A stretch of 64,000 bases of DNA, taken from contig NZ_JAUCZC010000009.1 in the NCBI RefSeq assembly GCF_030373265.1, positions 62,001 through 126,000 on the forward strand, given 5' to 3'. This document shows positions 1 to 8,733 of this stretch, piece after piece. The stretch's first letter is position 1, and every line of letters begins with the position of its first letter. The position numbers and the translations under genes were made by a program. The notes under the pieces are model-generated. The model was not told the DNA's origin and ran no database searches. It saw only the letters and a list, made by a program, of their open reading frames with translations. The stretch is from Blastomonas sp. (GTDB lineage: Bacteria; Pseudomonadota; Alphaproteobacteria; Sphingomonadales; Sphingomonadaceae).

Positions 1-358
1 ATAGTGCGGGAATTGGCAGGAGAGCCTCGGATACCGAATTTATCCCAACGTCATTCTCCCAAAGCATTATCAACGGTTTAGAAAGTGCAAGCTCATAAAT
101 ACCAAAAAGAGCGATGACAGCGAAAGTGTTCTGCGGGATCTTGTAGGTTTTCCCAGCCACAATCTTAAGAAGCTCTTCGAAGAAAGCTGCACTCATCACT
201 AGCGCTACGGTCCTGATGGTCGTGCCTCCTGCATCTATCATGGCTATTTCGAGCGAGATCTGCGGAATTGCGACCACAAGCCCGCCCCTATGAAGTAGAC
301 CGTAGCTGTTTTTAAAAAGCAGATTCTGTTGTTGCTCCTGCGTGTTGCATAGAGCCAT
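1..358 (-). CDS. Partial membrane protein with an EExxK motif, possibly PrsW/CPBP-like
   Basis: An open frame runs from an ATG at 356-358 leftward off the window edge, giving 119 residues. It has a hydrophilic N-terminus, then hydrophobic stretches around residues 26-40, 50-60 and 74-90. The second hydrophobic stretch is followed by AFFEELLK, so Glu61-Glu62-x-x-Lys65 is visible. A glutamate pair of this kind at a membrane segment is typical of PrsW and CPBP glutamic intramembrane proteases, but the rest of the family motifs lie outside the window. GC is lower than in the neighbours. The frame stays open upstream of the ATG to a TAA near 418, with no alternative start codon. A 63-residue frame from a TTG at 435 overlaps it in another phase and is less convincing. 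Function is tentative. Confidence 0.4.
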   Translation of the reverse strand, partial: MALCNTQEQQQNLLFKNSYGLLHRGGLVVAIPQISLEIAMIDAGGTTIRTVALVMSAAFFEELLKIVAGKTYKIPQNTFAVIALFGIYELALSKPLIMLWENDVGINSVSEALLPIPAL

Positions 359-561
359 GCTAGAAATGCCAAGATCCCGAGCGAGAACGTAATTAGTGCC
401 GCCAATTGTCCCACCTGCTTAATCGAGTTGAACAAAATCTATCAACGCGCGCGATCGCCCCATTCCACAAGAAGTCGAATGTCAGCAATGGGGTCGCTTG
501 CCGAACGGCAGCTTGTTTCTCGCAGCTATCACAAGCCGACATAGCAACGATTCAACTCGCG

Positions 562-1206
562 CTACGCCGAACGCTTCCGATAAACCAGCGTGAGATTGTT
601 GGCTGGCATTGCGTGGCGGCTGGTGCGCGCGAAGCCATGGTCCGATGCGACGCGATCCATGTCATCGAGGTGGCGCAGGCCCCATGCCGGGTTTCTCGCC
701 TTGAGCGAGTCATCGAATGCAAGATTGGAGGCTGTCGTCTCCACGCCTTCCTCGAGATAAGGCCCATAGAGAAGGATGGGCGCCTCATCCGCGAGTGCCT
801 GCGCGCAGCCCTTGAACAATCCCAGCGTCGCATCCCACGGGCTGATATGCACCATGTTGATGCAGATGATGGCGTCGGCGCTCTCGATCGGCCAGCCGGG
901 CTGCGCGGCATTGATCGGCAGAGGCGGCCGCACATTGGATGCGCCCGCTTGCGCAGCCCAGGCCGCGATCGAGGCGAGCGCGGCGGGTTCGCAATCGCTG
1001 GGCTGCCAGACGAGGTGCGGGAAGGCTTGCGCAAAATGCACGATATGCTCGCCGCTGCCGCTGGCGATCTCGAGTACATTGCCGGTGGCGGGCAGATGGT
1101 CGCGCAGCACCTCGGCGATCGCGTCGCGGTTGCGCAGGGTGGCAGGCGCATGGCGGCGCGCTTCTGCGCCTGCCTCGTCGATCAGCCAGGGTTTTGGGTC
1201 GGTCAT
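562..1206 (-). CDS. DUF938 family class I SAM-dependent methyltransferase
   Basis: A 214-residue protein matching the DUF938 family, predicted cytosolic methyltransferases of unknown substrate. The family-typical N-terminal RHAPATLRNRD stretch precedes motif I, VLEIASGSGEH, at residues 44-54, which binds S-adenosylmethionine. A WQPSD stretch follows where strand 2 ends. The start is placed at MTDPKPW (1206) because the in-frame upstream codons run toward the divergent gene at 1290 and look unlike the family. It stands alone, with about 200 bases downstream that hold no gene. Fold and family are well supported. The substrate cannot be read from the sequence. Confidence 0.8.
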   Translation of the reverse strand: MTDPKPWLIDEAGAEARRHAPATLRNRDAIAEVLRDHLPATGNVLEIASGSGEHIVHFAQAFPHLVWQPSDCEPAALASIAAWAAQAGASNVRPPLPINAAQPGWPIESADAIICINMVHISPWDATLGLFKGCAQALADEAPILLYGPYLEEGVETTASNLAFDDSLKARNPAWGLRHLDDMDRVASDHGFARTSRHAMPANNLTLVYRKRSA

Positions 1207-1289
1207 CGAGCGAACCATGCCGCGATATCGGCTACCGCGCAATCGGGCAGCTTGCCACAGCCGATGCGAGCCGCCACGGTGGCCCGATC

Positions 1290-1787
1290 ATGCAAGACGA
1301 ACCGCCTCAGTTGCCGCGCATCGATGCCAGCATCGCGCCATCGGTCGGCTTTCCGCCGCCTCTGGTGTTCCTGGGCTTCATCCTGCTCGGGCTGCTCGCC
1401 GACCGGGTGCTCGGCCTTCCGGCGATGCCGATCAGCCGCGATATCGGCTGGATCGGCTTTGCGCTGATGATGGCGGGGATTGCGGTGCTGATCGTCTCGC
1501 TCGGCATGTTCCGCGCCTATGGCGAGAACCCCGAACCGTGGACGCCGAGCCAGGCGATCATCGCGCGCGGGCCCTATCGGCACAGCCGCAACCCGATGTA
1601 TCTGGCGATGGTGATCATCCATATCGGCTATGCGATCTGGGATGCGAGCGCGGGTGTGCTGCTGTTCGTGCCGTTCGCGTTCATCGCCATCGACCGCGCG
1701 GTGATTGCCAAGGAAGAGACATACTTAACCCAGAGATTTGGCAAGCCGTATCAGGATTATTGCCGCCGCGTGCGCCGCTGGCTCTGA
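1290..1787 (+). CDS. Isoprenylcysteine carboxyl methyltransferase (ICMT/PEMT) family membrane protein
   Basis: A 165-residue membrane protein with hydrophobic segments near residues 22-45, 50-72 and 105-130. The family signature GPYRHSRNPMYLAM is at 94-107. In PEMT/ICMT enzymes this region contacts S-adenosylmethionine, and the C-terminal half (FGKPYQDYCRRVRRWL) also fits the family. Bacterial members methylate small molecules or lipids and their substrates are mostly unknown. The ATG at 1290 gives a protein of normal length. A longer in-frame reading starts inside the divergent methyltransferase and has no family support. It converges on gcvPB with a 57-base gap. Confidence 0.78.
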   Translation: MQDEPPQLPRIDASIAPSVGFPPPLVFLGFILLGLLADRVLGLPAMPISRDIGWIGFALMMAGIAVLIVSLGMFRAYGENPEPWTPSQAIIARGPYRHSRNPMYLAMVIIHIGYAIWDASAGVLLFVPFAFIAIDRAVIAKEETYLTQRFGKPYQDYCRRVRRWL

Positions 1788-1844
1788 CCTCCGGCAGCCA
1801 AGAAAGTGCCCGCCTGGCGCTGGGCCGGACGGGCCTTCCCTCTC

Positions 1845-3422
1845 CTATTCTGCAGCCTCGGCCTGTTCAGCGGCGGGCTCGGTCCACACCAGCACCGGCT
1901 TGCGCGCGGCCAGCGTCTCGTCGAGACGGCGGCGCGGGGCGAAATGCGGTGCGCTGTGCAGCGACGCATCGCCCGCCTTGGCGCGCTCGGCCACCGAGCG
2001 CAGCGCGCCGATGAACTGGTCGAGCGCGGCCTTGCTTTCGGTCTCGGTCGGTTCGACCAGCATCGCGCCATGCACCACCAGCGGGAAATAGACCGTCATC
2101 GGGTGGAAGCCCTCGTCGATCAGTCCCTTTGCGATGTCGATGGTCGAGAAGCCATCGGCCAGTCCCGCATCGGAGAACAGGGCTTCGTGCATGCACGGCC
2201 CGGCGCCCGCGAACGGCGCATCGAGAACGTCTTCGAGCGAGCGCAGGATGTAGTTGGCGTTGAGCACCGCGTCCTCGGCAACCTGCTTGAGTCCGTCTGC
2301 GCCATGGCTAAGGATATAGGCCAAAGCGCGCGTAAACATGCCCATCTGGCCATGGAACGCGACCATGCGACCAAAGCTCGACGCGTGATGGTCCTCGGCG
2401 CTTTCCTCCTCGATCAACGCGAGACGGCCATCGTCCATCCGCTCGACGAACGGCAAAGGCGCGAACGGCGCGAGCGCCTCGGAGAACACCACCGGACCCG
2501 AACCCGGACCGCCACCGCCATGCGGGGTCGAGAAGGTCTTGTGCAGGTTGATGTGCATCGCATCGACGCCGAGGTCGCCCGGGCGCACCTTGCCGACCAC
2601 CGCGTTGAAGTTGGCGCCATCGCAATAGACGAAGCCGCCTGCTTCATGCACCGCGTCCGAAATCGTCTTGAGATCGCGCTCGAACAGCCCGCAGGTGTTG
2701 GGGTTGGTGATCATCACGCCCGCAACATCGGGGCCCAGACGCGCGATCAGCGCCTCGAGGTTGATCCGGCCATCGGGGTTGGCGGGAATGTCCTCGACCT
2801 GATAGCCGACGAATGCCGCGGTAGCCGGGTTGGTGCCGTGCGCGCTTTCAGGCACCAGGATCACCGAGCGCTTGTCGCCGCGTGCCTCGAGCGCCGATCG
2901 GATCGCGAGGATGCCGCAAAGCTCGCCATGCGCGCCCGCCTTGGGCGACATCGCGACGCCTGCCATCCCAGTGAGCTTGATCAGCCATTCGCCGAGTTCG
3001 TCGATGACGGCGAGTGCGCCCTGCACGGTGTGGATCGGCTGGAGCGGGTGGATGTCAGCAAAGCCAGGAAGCCGCGCCATCTTTTCGTTGAGCCGCGGAT
3101 TGTGCTTCATCGTGCACGATCCCAGCGGGAACAGGCCAAGATCGATGGCATAATTCTGGCGACTGAGGCGGGTGTAATGCCGCACGGTTTCCTGCTCGGA
3201 CAGGCCCGGCAGGCCGATCGCGGCCTTGCGCTCGAGCCCGCCGAGGCGCGATGCGACCTTGGGCGCGTCCATCAGATCGACGCCGGTGCGGGTGGAATCG
3301 CTGATCTCGAAGATCAGTGCTTCCTCGAGCATCAGCGCGCGGTTGCCGGTGCTGGTCTGCTGGACGCCGCCTGCGTCATCGACCGACTGGCGAGTCGGGC
3401 GGCCCTGGTTGTTCATGCTCAT
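1845..3422 (-). CDS. gcvPB: Glycine dehydrogenase (decarboxylating) subunit 2
   Basis: The 525-residue C-terminal half of the glycine-cleavage P-protein. It carries the PLP lysine in HINLHKTFS (Lys295), followed by the glycine-rich GGGGPGSGP loop. With subunit 1 it decarboxylates glycine and passes the aminomethyl group to the lipoyl arm of GcvH. Its start overlaps the gcvPA stop by four bases (ATGA), so translation is probably coupled and yields the two subunits in equal amounts. It is the last gene of the gcvT-gcvH-gcvPA-gcvPB operon. The split P-protein is the usual state in sphingomonads and many other bacteria. In E. coli it is one polypeptide. Confidence 0.96.
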   Translation of the reverse strand: MSMNNQGRPTRQSVDDAGGVQQTSTGNRALMLEEALIFEISDSTRTGVDLMDAPKVASRLGGLERKAAIGLPGLSEQETVRHYTRLSRQNYAIDLGLFPLGSCTMKHNPRLNEKMARLPGFADIHPLQPIHTVQGALAVIDELGEWLIKLTGMAGVAMSPKAGAHGELCGILAIRSALEARGDKRSVILVPESAHGTNPATAAFVGYQVEDIPANPDGRINLEALIARLGPDVAGVMITNPNTCGLFERDLKTISDAVHEAGGFVYCDGANFNAVVGKVRPGDLGVDAMHINLHKTFSTPHGGGGPGSGPVVFSEALAPFAPLPFVERMDDGRLALIEEESAEDHHASSFGRMVAFHGQMGMFTRALAYILSHGADGLKQVAEDAVLNANYILRSLEDVLDAPFAGAGPCMHEALFSDAGLADGFSTIDIAKGLIDEGFHPMTVYFPLVVHGAMLVEPTETESKAALDQFIGALRSVAERAKAGDASLHSAPHFAPRRRLDETLAARKPVLVWTEPAAEQAEAAE

Positions 3423-4777
3423 GCCAGCACCTCCTGCAAAGCGGCCGCAAAGGCCTCGATATCCTCGACCGTCGCGGTTTCGGTCACCGCTACGATCAGT
3501 CCGTGCGAAAGCTCGTCTTCATCCGGATACAGCCGTCCGAGCGACACCCCGCCCAGGATCTGGCGATCGGCCAGTTCGCGCACGATTGCGCGCGCATCCT
3601 TGGGAAGAACCAGCGTGAACTCGTTGAAAAAGCTCTCGTTCATCACCGACACGCCGGGGACCTTCGCCAGACGGTCGGCGGCGGTCACAGCCATCGCATG
3701 GTTGATCTCGGCGAGCGAGCGCAGACCCTTTTCGCCCAGCAAGGTCATGTGGATGCTGAACGCGAGCGCGCACAGACCCGAGTTGGTGCAGATGTTGCTC
3801 GTCGCCTTTTCGCGGCGGATATGCTGCTCGCGGGTCGACAGCGTCAGCACGTAGCCGCGCTTGCCCTCGGCATCGACGGTCTCGCCGCACAGCCGGCCGG
3901 GCATCTGACGGACATATTTCTGCTTGCAGCCGAACAGGCCGACATACGGCCCGCCGAACTGCAGCCCGACGCCGAGCGACTGGCCTTCGCCAACCACGAT
4001 GTCCGCGCCCATTTCGCCCGGGCTGCGCAGCGCGCCCAGCGCCACCGGCTCGGTGACCACCGCGATCAGCAGCGCACCGGCGGCCTGTGTCGCCTTGGCC
4101 AGCGCGGTGAGATCACCGACGCGGCCCAGGATGTCGGGGTATTGCACCACGACACAGCTGGTGTTCTTGTCGATCTGCGCGATCAGCTCGTCGATGTCGG
4201 TCTCGGCGGTCAGGCTCGGCGCGGAGTGCACCAGCGCATCGCCGGTGAACCGCGCCATGGTCTTGGCGACGCCGACATAATGCGGGTGCAGGCCCGACGA
4301 CAGCAGGGCGGTCGCGCGCTTGGTGATCCGCCGCGCCATGCCGATCGCTTCCCAGCACGCGGTCGAGCCATCGTACATCGACGCATTGGCGACATCGACG
4401 CCGAGCAGCCGCGCCACCTGGGTCTGGAACTCGAACAGCATCTGCAGCGTGCCCTGCGCGATTTCGGGCTGATACGGGGTATAGGCGGTGAGGAACTCGC
4501 CGCGCTGGATCAGGTGATCGACCGACGCCGGGACGTGGTGGCGATACGCCCCTGCCCCCATGAAGAACGGCACCTCCCCCGCAACCAGATTCTGCCCGGC
4601 GAGCTTTTTCATGTGGCGCTCGACCATCATTTCAGGCGCGTGCATCGGCAGATCGTGGATCGGGCCGGTCAGCCGCGCTTCCTCGGGGATATCGATGAAC
4701 AGGTCATCGATCGTCGAGGCACCGACGGTGGCCAGCATGGCCTGACGATCATGGGAGTTGAGGGGGAGATAACGCAT
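3419..4777 (-). CDS. gcvPA: Glycine dehydrogenase (decarboxylating) subunit 1
   Basis: The 452-residue N-terminal half of the glycine-cleavage P-protein. It begins MRYLPLNSHDRQAML, typical of bacterial GcvPA, and is full length. It carries the family stretches FMGAGAYRHHVP and ASMYDGSTA, then a fold-type-I aminotransferase-like domain without the PLP lysine, which sits in subunit 2. It follows gcvH with a 59-base gap and overlaps gcvPB by four bases. Glycine control is expected through the riboswitch upstream of gcvT. Confidence 0.96.
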   Translation of the reverse strand: MRYLPLNSHDRQAMLATVGASTIDDLFIDIPEEARLTGPIHDLPMHAPEMMVERHMKKLAGQNLVAGEVPFFMGAGAYRHHVPASVDHLIQRGEFLTAYTPYQPEIAQGTLQMLFEFQTQVARLLGVDVANASMYDGSTACWEAIGMARRITKRATALLSSGLHPHYVGVAKTMARFTGDALVHSAPSLTAETDIDELIAQIDKNTSCVVVQYPDILGRVGDLTALAKATQAAGALLIAVVTEPVALGALRSPGEMGADIVVGEGQSLGVGLQFGGPYVGLFGCKQKYVRQMPGRLCGETVDAEGKRGYVLTLSTREQHIRREKATSNICTNSGLCALAFSIHMTLLGEKGLRSLAEINHAMAVTAADRLAKVPGVSVMNESFFNEFTLVLPKDARAIVRELADRQILGGVSLGRLYPDEDELSHGLIVAVTETATVEDIEAFAAALQEVLA

Positions 4778-4836
4778 GGTCGATCAAATGTCCTTTGGCG
4801 GGATAGCCAGGGTGACGTCAGAGATTGCTAATGAAA

Positions 4837-5208
4837 TCAGAGGCCTTTGACATATTTCTTGTAGGCGCCCTCATCCATCAGGCCTTCGAGCTCGCTGGCA
4901 TCGCTGAGCTCGAGCTTGAAGAACCAGCCATCGCCTTCGGGGTCGGTATTGACCAGGGCAGGCTCGTCGGCGAGCACGTCGTTGCCCTCGACGATGGTGC
5001 CCGAAACCGGGCTGTAGACATCGCTAGCGGCCTTGACCGATTCGACCACGGCGGCTTCATCGCCCTTGTCGAACTGCTTGCCCTCGGCAGGCACGTCGAC
5101 AAACACGACATCGCCCAGCTGCTGTTGCGCATATTCGGTGATGCCGACGGTGGCGATATCGCCCTCGACTTCGACCCATTCATGTTCTTCGGTAAAATAG
5201 CGGCTCAT
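4837..5208 (-). CDS. gcvH: Glycine cleavage system H protein (lipoyl carrier)
   Basis: A 123-residue protein of standard length for GcvH. It shows the conserved EEHEWV start region, [19 protein letters not shown], and the lipoylation site [15 protein letters not shown] with Lys59 as the modified residue. It shuttles the aminomethyl group from GcvP to GcvT and is re-oxidised by lipoamide dehydrogenase, which is not in the window. It lies 27 bases downstream of gcvT and 59 bases before gcvPA. Confidence 0.97.
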   Translation of the reverse strand: MSRYFTEEHEWVEVEGDIATVGITEYAQQQLGDVVFVDVPAEGKQFDKGDEAAVVESVKAASDVYSPVSGTIVEGNDVLADEPALVNTDPEGDGWFFKLELSDASELEGLMDEGAYKKYVKGL

Positions 5209-5235
5209 GATCTGGCTCCGTAGGTGCTTGAAGGT

Positions 5236-6372
5236 TCAGGTTTTATTGACGCGGTGATAGCGGTGCGGGACAAAAGGCATGGCCGCGACCGTCACTGCGA
5301 TACGCTTGCCGCGCACTTCGGCTTCCAGCGCGGTGCCGATTTCTGCAACGCCCGCCGTGACCATGGCCATCGCGATCGGAACGCCGAGGCTGGGCGCAAA
5401 TCCGCCCGAGGTGACCTTGCCGACGAGGCGGTCGCCCAGGAAAAGCTCCGCGCCCTCGCGCACCGGCTGGCGCCCCTCGACGGAGAGCCCGACGCGCTTG
5501 CGCGGGGCTCCATCGGCGAGCTCGCCCAGCACGCGCTCGGCGCCTGCGAATCCACCTTCGGCGCGACGACGCTTGCTGATCGCAAAGATCAGGTCACCTT
5601 CGACCGGACTGGTCTCTTCGTCGAGATCATGGCCGTAGAGCGGCAGGCCCGCCTCGAGCCGCAGCGAATCGCGCGCGCCCAGCCCGATAGGCTTGACGCT
5701 GTCGATCGCGCACAGCCGGTCGGCAAAGGCCGCAGCGTGGTCGCAATCCAGGCTGATCTCGAAGCCGTCCTCGCCGGTATAGCCCGAGCGGCTGATCCAC
5801 AGCGACATGCCCTCGAAGGTGAAGGCGCCGGCTTGCATGAAATACAGGTCTGCGACCTCGGGGATCAGGCTGGCCAGCGCCTCGGCGGCCTTGGGGCCCT
5901 GCAGCGCGAACAAGGCGCGCTCGTCGAGCAAGGTGATCACCACCTCGTCGGGGAAGGTCTCGCGCATATGGGCAAGGTCGTCGTACTTGCAGGCGCCGTT
6001 GACCACCAGATAGAGGTCACGCTCGCGCCGGGTGACCATCAGGTCGTCAAGGATGCCGCCCTCGTCACCCAGCAGCAGCGAATAGCGCATGCGGTTGACG
6101 GGCAGCTTGGCGATCTCGCCGGGAACCACCGATTCGAGCGCACCGTCGGGATCCTCGCCGGTGAGCAGCACCTGGCCCATATGACTGACATCGAACAGAC
6201 CCGCGTTCTCGCGGGTCCACAGATGCTCGGCCATCACGCCTTCATACTGCACCGGCATCTGATAGCCCGCGAACGACACCATCCGGCCACCGCGCGCGCG
6301 GTGCCAGGCGTCCAGCGGCAGCAGTTTGTCGGGAATGCGCTCGAGCATTTCGGCGATATAGTCGGTGGTCAT
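5236..6372 (-). CDS. gcvT: Glycine cleavage system T protein (aminomethyltransferase)
   Basis: A 378-residue aminomethyltransferase that transfers the one-carbon unit from aminomethyl-lipoyl-GcvH to tetrahydrofolate and releases ammonia. The folate-binding region has the FDVSHMGQ and RYSLLLGDEGGILDD motifs, and the C-terminal barrel ends with a proper GcvT tail. The start is set at MTTDYIAEM (6372) because a GGAG Shine-Dalgarno lies about eight bases upstream. The in-frame codons before it fall into the riboswitch region. It is the first gene of the gcv operon. Confidence 0.95.
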   Translation of the reverse strand: MTTDYIAEMLERIPDKLLPLDAWHRARGGRMVSFAGYQMPVQYEGVMAEHLWTRENAGLFDVSHMGQVLLTGEDPDGALESVVPGEIAKLPVNRMRYSLLLGDEGGILDDLMVTRRERDLYLVVNGACKYDDLAHMRETFPDEVVITLLDERALFALQGPKAAEALASLIPEVADLYFMQAGAFTFEGMSLWISRSGYTGEDGFEISLDCDHAAAFADRLCAIDSVKPIGLGARDSLRLEAGLPLYGHDLDEETSPVEGDLIFAISKRRRAEGGFAGAERVLGELADGAPRKRVGLSVEGRQPVREGAELFLGDRLVGKVTSGGFAPSLGVPIAMAMVTAGVAEIGTALEAEVRGKRIAVTVAAMPFVPHRYHRVNKT

Positions 6373-6437
6373 CAGGCGCTCCGGTGGCATGAGGCTGAAT
6401 GGCACAGCACGGCCTTGTGGCCCTGCCCGACATCCAA

Positions 6438-6634
6438 CCCCCTCTGTCACTTGAACCTGAGAGCTTTCATGATGATCCGCATCGCGGACCCCCATTTACC
6501 CCTTCGGTGGAGCAGCCCGGCAGGGCCACTCGCTTTCCAGAGCGCCGACTAACGACACGGTCCCGATGACCTGAGAGATTCCGGGGCGGTTGCTCCTTCG
6601 GTGGCGGGGCTTGCACCCCGCGCTCTCCCGTGTC
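6438..6634 (-). promoter_or_regulatory. Tandem glycine riboswitch upstream of gcvT
   Basis: On the minus strand two glycine-aptamer cores lie in tandem. The first (about 6634-6554) has GGGAGAG, CACCGAAGGAGCAA and the conserved ATCTCTCAGG, closed by a GACAC/GTGTC stem. The second (about 6545-6438) has CACCGAAGGGG, GCTCTCAGG and GACAGAGGGGG. These are hallmarks of the cooperative two-aptamer gcvT riboswitch. It sits in a 356-base gap with gcvT starting 66 bases beyond it, and glycine most likely turns the operon on. Aptamer ends are approximate. Confidence 0.93.
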
Positions 6635-6728
6635 GTTTTCAAGGGCTTGCGCCCCATCGACGGCTCAGGGAATGACCAAAGCCAAACGGGCTGTCAATCG
6701 AATTACGCTGCGATGCAATATATGCACG

Positions 6729-7898
6729 TCAGACGTGGCTGAGGCCCTCGGGTGCGTGGCCGAAAATCTGGCGATGGCAGGTCAGCGCGAAGCGATCGGT
6801 CATCCCGGCGAGGAAGTCGGCGATATGGCGGCTCTGCGCCGGCTCTGCGCCGGGCAACCGTGTGCGCCAGTCCTCGGGCAGCAGCGCCGGATCGGCGCGA
6901 TACGCCGCGAACAGCGCCGCGACCACCTCGCGCGCCAGCGCAGCCGCCTCAAGCTGGCGGGGATGGTGATAGACGCGTTCGTACATGAACGTCTTGAGCT
7001 GGCGCTCCTGCGCCGCCATCGCATCGGAGAAGCCCGCGATCGTCTGCCCTGCGGCGCGGACATCCTCGATGCTGGCAACACCCAGATCGGTGATTCGCGC
7101 CCGGGTGGCGGCGATGACGTCGTTGACCATCAGGCCGATCTGGTCGCGCACGAACTCGGCCTGCAGCCGCTCTGGCGGCACATCGGCAAAGCGCGCCCGG
7201 ATCCCGTCCCATTGCGCGGCGGCGAAGGGCAACGCGAGCAAATCGTCGAACGCCAGAAAGCCGGCGCGCAAGCCATCGTCGATATCGTGATTGTCATAGG
7301 CGATGTCGTCGGCCACCGCCGCGACCTGCGCCTCGAGCGAGGCAAAGCGGGTGAGGTCAAGATCGAAGCCCGCGTCGATGTCCTCGAGCGCCCAGGGCGC
7401 CTGTCCGACCGGGCCGTTATGCTTGGCGAGGCCCTCGAGCACTTCCCAGCTCAGGTTCAATCCCTGCCAGCGCGGATAGGGGCATTCGAGCACATGCAGC
7501 GCGCGCAGCGTGTGGGCATTGTGGTCGAAGCCGCCCTGCCCTGCCATCGCCTCTTCCAGCGCATCTTCGCCCGAATGGCCGAAGGGCGGATGGCCGATGT
7601 CGTGCGCGAGGCACAGGGCTTCGGTCAGATCCTCGTCCAGCCCCAAGGCCCGAGCAATTGTCCGGCCGATCTGCGCGACCTCGAGGCTGTGGGTCAGGCG
7701 GACGCGGTAATGATCACCATCGGGCGCGACGAACACCTGCGTCTTGTGGCGCAGGCGGCGGAAGCTGATCGAGTGGATGATGCGGTCGCGGTCGCGCTGG
7801 AAGGCGCTGCGTGGGCCACGCGTCGGGGCTCCGCCCTCGGCATATTGCCGCCCGTGCGTGGCGGCCGGATCGCAGGCATAAGGAGCGCGGGGGTGCAT
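6729..7898 (-). CDS. dgt: Deoxyguanosinetriphosphate triphosphohydrolase-like protein (HD domain)
   Basis: A 389-residue dNTPase of the short dGTPase-like family. The HD metal-binding residues are visible: His70 in RLTHSLEVAQ, His99-Asp100 and His103 in AHDIGHPPFGH, and a later Asp in the DDIAYDNHDID stretch near residue 190. The N-terminal RSAFQRDRDRIIHSISFRRLRHKTQV is the usual family signature. The enzyme hydrolyses dNTPs to nucleosides plus triphosphate. It may help balance nucleotide pools, though the true substrate of bacterial short forms varies. It is transcribed away from the riboswitch region and no operon partner is evident. Confidence 0.92.
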   Translation of the reverse strand: MHPRAPYACDPAATHGRQYAEGGAPTRGPRSAFQRDRDRIIHSISFRRLRHKTQVFVAPDGDHYRVRLTHSLEVAQIGRTIARALGLDEDLTEALCLAHDIGHPPFGHSGEDALEEAMAGQGGFDHNAHTLRALHVLECPYPRWQGLNLSWEVLEGLAKHNGPVGQAPWALEDIDAGFDLDLTRFASLEAQVAAVADDIAYDNHDIDDGLRAGFLAFDDLLALPFAAAQWDGIRARFADVPPERLQAEFVRDQIGLMVNDVIAATRARITDLGVASIEDVRAAGQTIAGFSDAMAAQERQLKTFMYERVYHHPRQLEAAALAREVVAALFAAYRADPALLPEDWRTRLPGAEPAQSRHIADFLAGMTDRFALTCHRQIFGHAPEGLSHV

Positions 7899-8032
7899 AT
7901 GTCTGATACCGTTCCATAAGATCGCCGTTCCCCAGCGAACGCCGGAGCCCAGGAATCAGAGTGTGCAAGATCGCCCTGGAGTCCGGTGTTCGCCGGAAAA
8001 CGGACATTCCATCGGGCAAAGCGGGTTAACGA

Positions 8033-8728
8033 TCAACCCTCGCCCATGATCCAGTCGACCGCGGCATGCGCGTGGATCGCTGTGCCGTCATAGATCGGCA
8101 GCACGTTGGCCTTGGTGTCGATGATCATCTCGAGCTCGGTGCAACCCAGCACGACCGCCTCGACGTCTTCCTTGGCGATGTTGGTGAGGAAGGTCTTCAT
8201 CGTCCGCTCCGACTCGCGGACCACCCGGCCTTCCATCAGCTCGTCATAGATGATCCGGTCGATCTCCTCGACCCGCTCCATGTTCGGGGCCAGCAGGCCG
8301 ATGCCGTGACGGATCAGCCGCTGGCGGTAGAAGCTCTCGAGCATCACGTTGCGCGTTCCGATCAAGGCGGCGCGCTTGATGCCATCGGCCTGCATCTTCT
8401 CGCCGACGCAATCGGCGATATGCAGGATCGGCACCGAGATTGCGCCCTGAACCCGGTCATAGACCTTGTGCATCGAATTCGCGCAGATCAGGATCGCGGT
8501 GGCGCCCGCCTGTTCGAGTGAACGCGCCGCTGCGGTCAGCCTTTCGGCCGCATGGTCCCAGCCCTCGGGCGTGGTGACCTGCGCGATATCGCAGAAGTTC
8601 AGGCTTTCGATCGCGATCGGACCGCTGCACAGCGATCCGGCGCGTTTCTGCACTTCCTTGTTGATCAACCGGTAATAGGTTTCGGTCGAAACCCAGCTCA
8701 TCCCGCCGATCAGGCCGATTTTCCGCAT
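8033..8728 (-). CDS. Aspartate/glutamate racemase family protein
   Basis: A 231-residue cofactor-independent racemase. It starts MRKIGLIGGMSW and has both catalytic cysteines, Cys82 in ICANSMHK and Cys196 in GCTELEM. The arrangement C-x-N-x-M-H resembles the YgeA branch, which racemises several amino acids, more than the MurI glutamate racemases. Substrate specificity is therefore open. It lies five bases after the pntB stop, so it may be read through from the pnt operon. A functional link to transhydrogenase is not obvious. Confidence 0.85.
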   Translation of the reverse strand: MRKIGLIGGMSWVSTETYYRLINKEVQKRAGSLCSGPIAIESLNFCDIAQVTTPEGWDHAAERLTAAARSLEQAGATAILICANSMHKVYDRVQGAISVPILHIADCVGEKMQADGIKRAALIGTRNVMLESFYRQRLIRHGIGLLAPNMERVEEIDRIIYDELMEGRVVRESERTMKTFLTNIAKEDVEAVVLGCTELEMIIDTKANVLPIYDGTAIHAHAAVDWIMGEG

Positions 8729-8733
8729 GCGGC

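Noticed and set aside
244-435. A 63-residue hydrophobic frame on the minus strand starting with TTG
   Set aside because: It overlaps the longer 1-358 reading, which carries a recognisable EExxK motif. It has a TTG start without Shine-Dalgarno and a non-family sequence.
1806-4831. Very long plus-strand open frames across gcvPB and gcvPA
   Set aside because: They are antisense shadows caused by GC-rich codons. The minus strand encodes unmistakable gcvP subunits.
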